This document shows positions 8,983-18,800 of a DNA stretch of 64,000 nt, in pieces. This DNA is from Anaerosporobacter mobilis DSM 15930 (lineage in GTDB: Bacteria; Bacillota; Clostridia; Lachnospirales; Lachnospiraceae). The notes under the pieces were generated by a model, which searched no databases, had not been told where the DNA came from, and worked only from the letters and a program-made list of their open reading frames with translations. How positions within the stretch are numbered: the stretch's first letter is position 1; the number at the start of each line of letters is the position of its first letter. The translations under genes and the position numbers were made by a program. The DNA lies in contig NZ_FRCP01000006.1 of assembly GCF_900142955.1 (NCBI RefSeq), positions 403,163 to 467,162 of the forward strand. The letters run 5' to 3'.

Positions 8983-10593
8983 TCATTGACTCTTAATTCT
9001 ACGCTTCATATTTATACTTTGAATAAACATCTCTTCTTTAAAGTAAGAATTCCATAGGATATCATCATGTTTTTTAATTATTTTACCAACAATTTCTAGG
9101 CCGTTTCCTCGTCCTAAACCTTTACTGGTTGTCCCTACGTGAATTCCACTCTGTAAAACAGATTTTCTTACCGTATTCTTCACACAGATTTGCAATTCAC
9201 CCTCTTTTTCTTTTATTATGAGTATGACACTTCCCGCCTCTATATGCGCACACTCTTCTCTTGCATTATCAATGAATATTCCTAAGATTCGAATAATATC
9301 TGAGGTATTCGTTACATATGGTAAAAAGCTCTGGTCTGAAAAAGTCATAAGTTGAAACTCTTGGTGATAGTTTTGTATTTCTAGATATTTATAATACAAA
9401 AAAGCCCTTAAAGACTCATTTGCAATTTCTTGCAGGGATACATATAAATCATTCTTGCGAATTTCATTTCCCGCAAAAGGTGCAATGTTTTCATAATAAT
9501 ACGCCTTCAACTCTTCATCATTGCTTCTTGCTACATATCCTCCCATTGTTAGAAAGACATTCTTCAGGTCATGTTTCATCTCACGTATTTCCTTCATATT
9601 TCTAACCATATCTTGCTGATAACTTTCAATACTCTCTTTCTCAAGTTCCTGAAACTGCAGATGTTCTTTCAGGCGGACGGTTTGCATCAATAAGCGAATA
9701 TAGAATATTTGTATTCCTATGAAGAACACAAAACAAACGGCGGTAACTAAAAACTCTCTATTATTTAAGAAATACATCCTCTCATATTGGAATAAATCTA
9801 ATAGGAGTAACACCAAACCAAAGAATAGTGGCATCATTAATAAATACCGCCCAATCTCCTTATACTTTTCACTAAAGGTTCTGATATTCTCGATATACAT
9901 ATCCAATAATCTCTTGGTAATTAATAACACACCTGCAAAAACAGCAATAAATACCAGCGTTACAATGCTTAAAAACAGTATTTTCTGCACATTACTAAGT
10001 TCCCATCGATTGGAATAGAAATAATACATCTCTCTAACACCATTTTGGAATACAAAGTCAAATAGATAGTAGCTAAGTATAGCCGATAGGAAGGATATCA
10101 ATGTCTGCAATGCCAGGACTTGTATTCTTCCATATCTTCGCTTTACTAGAATACATAACAAAAACCATGTGCTAAAGAATAAAATGCTTTTGTTAAACAC
10201 TTTGAATTGCATATAGTATTGGATAACAGACATAACAAAAACAAGCAATGCTAGATCTGAAAGATGGAGCGTGACATATCCGATTACTTGTATGGTAACT
10301 ACCATAACAACAATCTTTAATATCGATACTGCAAGCGCACTACCACCCCACCTCTGATACACAAAACCTGGATAGTAAAAGAGTAGAACACTGCTCCCAA
10401 TTAGCACGCATAAACTCAGTTCCAATCTTTCAATCTTTGCTAGATAGTTTTTCTTACCTTCACTTGCCACTGCTTTATTATTTTCGATTCTATAAAATAC
10501 ATAACACCAAACTGCTATAATTACTATTAGTAAGGTTACGAATCCAAAATTATTTATCACAGATTTGGCAACTGAATTCAACGCCTCAGCCAT
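8983..10593 (-). CDS. Sensor histidine kinase, GHKL (AgrC-like) type
   Basis: This 536-residue protein has about eight hydrophobic segments through residue 305, a short coiled linker, the phospho-acceptor box EMKHDLKN (His 341) and a GHKL ATPase domain (N box in FIDNAREE near 428; G box GLGRGNGLEIVG near 495). This layout is that of peptide-sensing kinases such as AgrC. The partner regulator overlaps its start by 16 bp. No AgrB or AgrD-like gene is nearby, so the signal is unknown. The gene is followed by a strong terminator. Confidence 0.9.
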   Translation of the reverse strand: MAEALNSVAKSVINNFGFVTLLIVIIAVWCYVFYRIENNKAVASEGKKNYLAKIERLELSLCVLIGSSVLLFYYPGFVYQRWGGSALAVSILKIVVMVVTIQVIGYVTLHLSDLALLVFVMSVIQYYMQFKVFNKSILFFSTWFLLCILVKRRYGRIQVLALQTLISFLSAILSYYLFDFVFQNGVREMYYFYSNRWELSNVQKILFLSIVTLVFIAVFAGVLLITKRLLDMYIENIRTFSEKYKEIGRYLLMMPLFFGLVLLLLDLFQYERMYFLNNREFLVTAVCFVFFIGIQIFYIRLLMQTVRLKEHLQFQELEKESIESYQQDMVRNMKEIREMKHDLKNVFLTMGGYVARSNDEELKAYYYENIAPFAGNEIRKNDLYVSLQEIANESLRAFLYYKYLEIQNYHQEFQLMTFSDQSFLPYVTNTSDIIRILGIFIDNAREECAHIEAGSVILIIKEKEGELQICVKNTVRKSVLQSGIHVGTTSKGLGRGNGLEIVGKIIKKHDDILWNSYFKEEMFIQSINMKRRIKSQ

Positions 10594-11324
10594 TTTTTCA
10601 CCTCAGCTCTCATTCGTACTGCACACGGAATACATTCCCCATTGGATAAACGTACTTCCATACCATCAAGCCCTATGATGTGTTTGCGATTGGCAATAAT
10701 GGAACGATGTATCCTTGCAAACTCTTCACCCATTTCCATTGCTATATGTTCCATTGTATCCCGAACCGTTATGCAAGAACCGTCCACGGTATGATAGGTA
10801 ACACCATGAGACACTGTTTTTTCCGAATTAATATATAGAATCTGATTCTTTTGAATAAGTAAGGTCTCATCAATTCCTACTACTAGTTCAATGCTTTCTT
10901 CTTGCCTTATTACTTCATCCCCAGCGGAGATAGCCATCTGAATATATCGTCGATATCCATCACTTAGTCTATCTAAATCAGTGGTCTTTTCTAAAAATCC
11001 AAAGGGTTCAACGCCACTCTTTAACACCTGCATCGCCATCTCATGATGGTTTGTTGTAAATACAATCTTGGCATTGTATTCTTGACTCTTAATCTGCTTA
11101 GCAACATCTATACCATTTAGTTTTCCTACTCCCAAGTCTAGGTCTAAAAAAACCAAATATGGTCCATTATTCTTTTTCATATATTGCAAAATCTCTACCC
11201 GATCTGTAGCAATGCACCCAATTTGCGCAGTTAGTTTATATTGCTTTATTACCTCATTTATTCTTTCTGTTGCTAATTGCAAAATAAATCGATCATCATC
11301 ACATAATATAACAGTAATCATCAT
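10578..11324 (-). CDS. Response regulator, REC-LytTR (AgrA-like)
   Basis: The N-terminal receiver has the acidic pair (CDDD) and the phospho-acceptor Asp in FLDLDLG. The C-terminal LytTR DNA-binding domain covers about residues 140-248. A longer frame opens with GTG at 11345, but AAAGGGAG lies just inside it. The ATGs at 11324 or 11321 (MMITVILCDDD) therefore give the better start. It is the first gene of the two-gene operon with the kinase. Targets cannot be read from this window. Confidence 0.9.
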   Translation of the reverse strand: MMITVILCDDDRFILQLATERINEVIKQYKLTAQIGCIATDRVEILQYMKKNNGPYLVFLDLDLGVGKLNGIDVAKQIKSQEYNAKIVFTTNHHEMAMQVLKSGVEPFGFLEKTTDLDRLSDGYRRYIQMAISAGDEVIRQEESIELVVGIDETLLIQKNQILYINSEKTVSHGVTYHTVDGSCITVRDTMEHIAMEMGEEFARIHRSIIANRKHIIGLDGMEVRLSNGECIPCAVRMRAEVKKWLRR

Positions 11325-11475
11325 AGCATATTCTCTCCCTTTCACATACTATTACACCGCTTTACACTTATTTTGTTATAATTATAATGGAAATAACCTC
11401 CTACAGCAAACTTATTCACAATATAATTCCTAATCAGCTGATTTTACATTCGAGCTGATTTAGAATTCACTGAAA

Positions 11476-11517
11476 ACACACCGCTCTTCGGATTACAAAT
11501 TCAAAAGAGCGGTGTGT
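11476..11517 (-). terminator. Intrinsic terminator after the yibE/F gene
   Basis: A 13-bp perfect stem (11476-11488 with 11505-11517) with TTTT on its minus-strand 3' side lies 20 bp past the gene end. Confidence 0.8.
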
Positions 11518-11538
11518 CTTATTAGCAACTATATCTTC

Positions 11539-12726
11539 TTACTGCTTACGCTTCTCCATATTCGCACTAATGAGCGCCACAATTGGTACGGTCAATACAA
11601 TACCGATACTTCCTGCAATCCCTCGAATAATCTCTATTGCAATACTATCTGTGTTAATTAACTGCGTATATGGAATCCCATACGAATAGATCATAAGCAA
11701 TAGGTTCAAAGAAGAACCTGTGAATGCTAAGATTAATGTATTTGCCATGGTTCCCATAGCATCTTTACCAATGTTCATACCAGATCGAAATAATTGTTTC
11801 GTGGTAAGAGAAGTGTTTACCTCATGTAATTCATGAAGGGATGATGCGATACTCATTGCTACGTCCATCACTGCTCCAAGAGATGCAATTAATATCCCCG
11901 CAGTTAATAAATTGGTAATCTTAATTCCACTACCACTACCTGCAATCAAAAACAAGGACTCTGCCTCTTCCATCTGGTATCCATTAATATGTCCGAAGAT
12001 ACCCGCCAGATGGGCTAGTAATCCAGCTAATACAACACCTGCTATTGTTCCAATAATTGCGGAACTTGTCTTTACACTAATTCCATCAATTAGTATAAAC
12101 CCAACAATCGTTGCAAATGCAATTACTCCAATGGTAGTCGTCAATGGTGGAAACCCTTTTAATAATAGTGGTAGCAAAATCTTTACTACTACAAGTAAGG
12201 TTAAAATCAAACCAATTAAGGCAGAGAACCCTTTCTTGCCTCCAATAACACATAACAATACCATGAACAGGCCAATGAATCCGTATAATAACAAGGAACG
12301 ATCATAATTATATACAGAAAAATTCGGACCTTCTTCATAGACAGTTACACGAACCATAATTCTAGTTCCTTCTTTCGCATACACATTAAATTGGGCACTT
12401 AAGTAATTATCCATCGTAACTACTTGTCCTTTATATGGGCCATTTGCCATCTTCACCTGCAGAACTTGCGAACCTCTACGTATTCCTTCTGTCGCCGAAT
12501 CTTTTTGTGTATTATCTGATAATACCTTTTCCACGACACCTTTATCATACCGAATATTCTTTTCCTCACTTCGGATGTCGCTACTATCTATACTTAGAAT
12601 AAGAACTCCAATAATGAGAATAGCTACTAGAAATGTTATTAGTTTTATCCATGTTGTCTTATTTATTCTATTGTTATTCGTATTCTTTTTTGTATTATTC
12701 ATATTTTCCTTCTTCCACTTCTCCAT
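11539..12726 (-). CDS. YibE/F-family membrane protein
   Basis: This 395-residue protein has one membrane segment near residues 28-45, an extracytoplasmic beta-rich region (about 50-145) and seven or eight further membrane segments. The order and motifs match the YibE/F family, whose role is not established. The listed ATG follows GTAGGTTG. An ATG eight codons inside, at 12702, has AAGGA 4 bases upstream and may be the real start. The gene appears to be a single-gene unit, with a terminator downstream and a hairpin-rich gap upstream. Confidence 0.85.
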   Translation of the reverse strand: MEKWKKENMNNTKKNTNNNRINKTTWIKLITFLVAILIIGVLILSIDSSDIRSEEKNIRYDKGVVEKVLSDNTQKDSATEGIRRGSQVLQVKMANGPYKGQVVTMDNYLSAQFNVYAKEGTRIMVRVTVYEEGPNFSVYNYDRSLLLYGFIGLFMVLLCVIGGKKGFSALIGLILTLLVVVKILLPLLLKGFPPLTTTIGVIAFATIVGFILIDGISVKTSSAIIGTIAGVVLAGLLAHLAGIFGHINGYQMEEAESLFLIAGSGSGIKITNLLTAGILIASLGAVMDVAMSIASSLHELHEVNTSLTTKQLFRSGMNIGKDAMGTMANTLILAFTGSSLNLLLMIYSYGIPYTQLINTDSIAIEIIRGIAGSIGIVLTVPIVALISANMEKRKQ

Positions 12727-12815
12727 AATAACAACCTACGCTCCTTACCACAATTTATAAATTTGACTAATAGGGTTCGAAAGCCAAAAACCCTACAGGA
12801 ACTTATGGATGCCGA

Positions 12816-12857
12816 GACAGCCAGCAACACAACAAGGACGTCGTGTTGCTGGCGGTT
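12816..12857. repeat. GC-rich inverted repeat between the PHP and yibE/F genes
   Basis: An 11-bp perfect stem (12820-12830 with 12843-12853) can be extended on both sides by CCGA/TCGG pairing. It is clearly GC-richer than its surroundings and has no T-tract. A second small hairpin (AGGGTT/AACCCT, about 12772-12795) lies between it and yibE/F. It could be a leader structure or an intergenic repeat unit. Confidence 0.4.
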
Positions 12858-12892
12858 CGGTACACATAGCGTGTTTCGTGTTATATTGTTAT

Positions 12893-15800
12893 CTACTTAA
12901 CCGTAATAGTTGTTTTATAACTCTTAGTAACGCCATTTATAGTTACTTTTGCCGTAATTGTTGCTTTACCTGCTTTCACCCCTGTTACTTTCCCTGTCTG
13001 AGAAGCTGTTGCAACAGACTTCTTTGATGAAGTATACGCAACCTTTGCCTCCTCTGCTTCAATAGGTAAATTAATACCAAGACTTGCTGTTTGCTTCACC
13101 GCTATTGTTTTCTTAGATACTGTTTGAATTTGTTCAAATAGCGTAGCTACTACTTTTGAATTTGCTTTGGAAGGGAGTAATACATAACTTGAGCAATGCC
13201 TAATATCTATCGTGACATAACCATCTTTATCTACTGTATAAACAACTTTACTTCCTTCTTCTAATCTTGCTTTATTCTTAAGCTTAGAACCTGTAGACGC
13301 TTTCTCATTGTAGTAATATAGGTAGACCTTCTTACCAGCCTCCATACCCTTGCTATCACCTACATATACACGTATAGATGCTGCACTCGGTAGGATTCCA
13401 CTATGTTTGAAATCAAGTATGATACCTTGTTTTCTAGTAGAAGAAGATATATATTGTTGAAGTGATTCATTCACCTTACTATTATCAACTATCTTACCGA
13501 ATAGAATTGCGGTATTCATGTCTGTCACTTTCTTGTTTGATTTATTCAGTGTCTCTCCATCAAAGTTCCATGAATACATTACTTTACCCGCTTCATTCGT
13601 GATAGTTATGGCAAGATTCTTCTTACTTGTTTTTGCCTTACTAATAACTGATTTTGGAAGATTCAACTCGTTGATTGCAATCGCATTATTATCTGATACA
13701 CTTGTTGGAATTGCCACAATTACCTCTAATTTGTTTATCCCAGCACGATCTAATTGCTTGTTCATCTCAGTCGAAGCAATATTTACAGTTACTTGTACGG
13801 GAACTTCTTTAGAAGCATTCTTTGCTGCCTCTAATATAGCCTTCTCCATCAACTCTGCTTTGATTGTACTAGTACCCTCTGTAGTTATAATCAATGGGCT
13901 GTCTATTGTAACTTGCACTTTAATTGCTTTTACTTCTCCTGTTGTAGCATCATAAGTAATGATTGTCTTTGCCTCAACAGGATTGTTATTCACATCTAAT
14001 TCTGTTGTAACCGCTGTAATTGTCTTCGTATTGTTTTCTTTATCAATTGTCACAGACGTTGAACCATTACCCGTATTGGTATTATTATCTGTAGCCCCTG
14101 AAGAGCTGCCACCTTCATTGCTTGATCCGCTCTTAACAAGAATGATTTCTGAACGGTCACGAACACGTAATCTTTCTCCATCCGGATCATAAGAAACTAA
14201 ACCAACTGCGGAAATAGTATTCCCTACTTTAGCAAAGCTCTCTAAAGCTTTACTTGTGCTATCGGAGTATAGTATATAACCATCGATAAATACTCTAGCC
14301 TCTACACCAGAACTATCTTTAACCATAAGTGTTTCAACAACGTCATTCTTAAGGATTACGTCTGTGATAACCCCTTCTACCTTAACAAGCTTACCACCGT
14401 TGCTTTCATAATTCATTGCTTCTTTTGTTGTCACCTTAGTAGGCGCAATCTCGTCCTTCTTCTCATCAACTACCTTAGCTGTGATTACTCTTAATTCTTT
14501 ATCTCCTAGATATTGATCAAGTGCTCCAACCACTTGTACTTTCTGTCCTACTTCAATTAGTCCCTCGTTAATCGGGAAGATGTTAATACCACCTGTTTCA
14601 TCTTGAATATAGATGGTATCAAAGAATGCATTACCTGATACCGTACCAGCCGTAACAGTTCCTTCTACACAATAGATCTCACCCATCTCACCTTTTCTTG
14701 CTTCGAAGATGCTTGTGATATCCATCTGTTTCTTAACTGTGTTCATGATATTAACTATTACATTCTTATTGATATAAGGTAAATCCCACATATTATCTTG
14801 TTCAGCCTTCACTTCAAAATCCGACATAAAAACTGTACTCGATACGAATACATTACCACCACCAGTTAAACTTTCTCTTGCTAGTAGAATGGCATTTCCT
14901 TTTTGTATTTCTACATAATTATTGTCTAAGCTCTTACTATCAATAGAGTATGTTGTTTCATGGCCTTTTACGATATATTCTGCTTTTCCATCTGCAATGG
15001 CGTTCTCATCTAATAATACGGTACAACCACTGTATGCACTGTATTTTTGTCCCTCTACTACTCCCTTTGTATAAGCAGATTCTGTGTTGTAATCGGTAGG
15101 ATATAGACGATATGCTTGCCCACCATTACTTACATCATCCATGGCCTCATCGCTGTTTATCCGTGTTGTTGCTCCAATATACGATAGCAACTTATTCTGT
15201 TGTGTTGATGTCTGACCATCTGAAGTATCCTGATAATCTGCAATACCACATACAATCAATTCCCCTCCACGGTCTGTATATTCTTTCACTAATTCTAGGA
15301 ATTCGTCTTCATAATGACTAACTGTATATGCTCCTGCATTGGCTGTCCCTGTCTTTTTCGCTGGTGCAGAGATAATTAACAGATCACAGCTCTCTAAGAT
15401 CTCTTTTGTCATCTTCTCCTTAACAATTGTTACCTTTACATTCTCATCGGAGGCAATCTTAGTGAAGTTCCCCATGTTAGCACCATAATATCCCGTTACA
15501 TAATCATTGCTATGTGTACCATCAATTACTACATTTGTAACCATACTTGGAGCTACATAAGTTAACTGTAAAACGCCCTTATACACTTTATCCACGCCAT
15601 TAAGTGTTGCATTCACTGTAACATTAATCGTTACTCCACCTGTACCATTGTGGGTATAATGAAAGCTATACTCCTTCGTACCATAAGCTGGAACACTCGT
15701 TAATCCAGCTTTGTTTAAGTCCACTGTATGGATTACTTTGTCGTCAGCCGAAAATTCAATTGCATTCACCTCTAAATCTGTAGCTTCATTGTTGTATAGA

Positions 15801-18800
15801 CCTAGATTTACATCTAAAGCCTCATCTTTGATTGGTAATGCAGCCGTAGTTGAAACAGCTGAAATACCAACTGCCTCTACTTTGCCTATCCAAACAGGTG
15901 CAGTAACTGCTGTATTCTTATCTGGTTGCGTTACACGAATATAATAGTAGGAATAATCCGCTGGTAAATCGAATTCTACATCAGCGACATTAGTGGTTAC
16001 ATTTTGTGTCGCTATACTTAAACCACCATTAACGATTACTTCAACTTTACCAATAGAGGCATCTGTTGGATCCTTTAATGATACCTTGATATTCGCACTG
16101 TCTGGAGTTTGATCAAGGATAGTACCCATGGCTTCTCCATTCAACGTATATTGAATCTCAAGATCGTTATCTTCAGTTGCATACGTTCTCATGTTTCTAA
16201 GTGCATCGTATACATTTTCTCTTGTTAAACTATCCGCTAATACTACCGTTCTACCAGTATTCGCATCCCCCCAGTAACCTTTGTGGTTATCTTGGTTGTT
16301 TGTTGGTGCTACATGCCAACCTTTATCAAGAGCACGTGTATAATACTCATAAGATGGAAAGTATCCATCACTTCCAATTGCGCCTTCCCCATTACCAACT
16401 TCGATAAGAGATATTAAGCTATCGATATCTTCATCATAATGAGCAAAATCACTGAAATCACCAAATGTTGTTCCCGGATGGTTAAATTGACTGATCGAAC
16501 CAGTATCTGTCTTTAATGTTGTATAATAATTGCTAAGTGCCGTTGAATAGGTTGTGTAATCTTTTTGTGTACGGCTTTGGAAACCAGCTGTGTTAAAGGT
16601 ATTCATATGTCCAAGTCCGTTAGACCAAGTCATCTCATAACCATAGAGGCCAACGAAGCTAGAGTCCGTATATTTATCAGCTAAATCGTGTCCCTCTACC
16701 CATTCGGTACTCATAGAGCCATCTAGGATAGTCGCTTTATCCGCATTATCAAATGAATTAGAGTGATCTGTTATCGCTAAGAAATCAATTTGTTTTGCAG
16801 TATTCTTCGCATATTCAAATGCCTGATCACAAGTACCTGCTCCATCTGAGTATGCTGTATGTGCATGCAGTTGCCCAAAGTATATATTGTAATTCTCATT
16901 CTCACGTAAGGTATAATTACATGTTGTGGTCTCACTATCTTTACATCCTTCTAAAACTGCTTTTGTAAGTATTGTGGCTGGCAATACATCAAGTGATATC
17001 TTCACATCTGGATTATAATTCAACCATGTTGCTCCGTTATCCATAGAATACTTAATGGTCACATTCTCTGTTGCACATGTTAAGGAGACTTTCGTTCCAA
17101 TTGTTCTTGCTCCACCGTTTGGACTTGCCTTTACTGGTGCTACTTGCTCGTGCGTATATCCATAAGTGATGGATACGCTATCAAGCAAACCATCTTTCTT
17201 TGCATAAGCAGTTACTGTTGCTGGCAATTCTTTAAATGTTGGTTTGTTCGCTGGATCATAAACTTCATAGGAAACGCCATCGAAAGAATAATAAATGGTC
17301 GCACCTACTGTTGAAGTTGTTATGCTAATCTCTTCTCCAAGACGAGCTTCTCCCGCATCTGGTGTTATATCCGGATAGTGCACAATATTATTTGCTACGA
17401 TCGGACTTCCTGTAATGGATATCTCATTCAAATAGTTGGTTCCACTACTTCCAATTGTGGTATTACCAATTGAAACAGTATCCGCAACTTGAATTCTAAT
17501 ATAGAGTTTGGATGCATTATTCGCTCCACTTGGCATCGTTACAGCGAATTTTTCATACGTACTATCTGTAGTAATGGATTTTTTTCCTGCGCTAGAGAAA
17601 GCCACACCATCTGTACTATATAATATTTCAAAGTTCTTTGGTCCTGATTTCGATCCTTTCATGGAGTAACTCAATTTGATATTACCAAGTAGTTCACTAT
17701 CTAGTACAAGTTCATAGTAATCACCTTTCGTACTGCCCTTTGTCCCAAGATAATAGTTTGTACTACCTGTGGAGGTACTGGTTGTTGAGATTACTGGGAT
17801 TTTCCCTGATGAGTGTGTAAGATAAGCCTCCTTATTCAGGTAGTCATTTGATGTATATTTGTCAGCATAAACGGTGGGAGATGTAATCTCACCTGTACCC
17901 GCCCAACTAGCAATTGGTAAGGTAATAGACGTATCTACCGTTGATCCATCCGCATTCATGGCTATATAATCAGTAGATGCACCATTTCTTACTTGATAGG
18001 TAGCATTATACTTTGACCAGGCGCAATATAGATTTACCACACTCCCCTCTGCAATTCCATCTGGTAAGAGAGCACCTTTAAATAATGTAGTAGATCCTGT
18101 TGCATCCGTAATTGTTGTTGCACCTGTTGCGTTATAAGCTCCTATTGTAACATTCTTAATTAGGATATATTCTGATAGATAACGGTCTCCACCCTTTTGT
18201 AACTGCCCTATTGTAAGTTCTTGTGGTTTGAATAAGGTTACCTCCCCTACTTTCTCCACTTTACTTACACCAGAGATTTGACGAACACCACCATTCGTAC
18301 CAATGGTACCTGTTACTAAAACAATATCACCTGTTTTATAGGTATTTGTAAAGTCATAGATTTGAAGACCCATAATTTGATCGTTAATAACATCTTGTAA
18401 TATAACACTATTAATACTATTGGCATTATTATATACATTGCCAAATTGGTAAGCTACTTGGCCAATTACAGTAACGCTACCACCAGCTGTATCACTATAG
18501 ATGTCTGCTATACTCTTAGCACTATACTTCTCGATCATTTCCTTAGATATCGGATCAACTACACCTGTTAAATCATCTTTGTCATTTTCTTGGTCTCCGC
18601 CACCTTCTGGGGCATCTGCCGTCTTGACGATATCACTAGCCTGTACAATACGAAGTTGTAAACTATTATAATAACCAACTACCGCATCTAACTTAACGGT
18701 TGCGTTCCCTTCGATTCCAGTAATAGCAGGAATTTTGTAGATATTCGTCAAACTATCCCCTTGTTTTAAGGTTGTGTTTCCATTTGTATTAATTGCCCCT

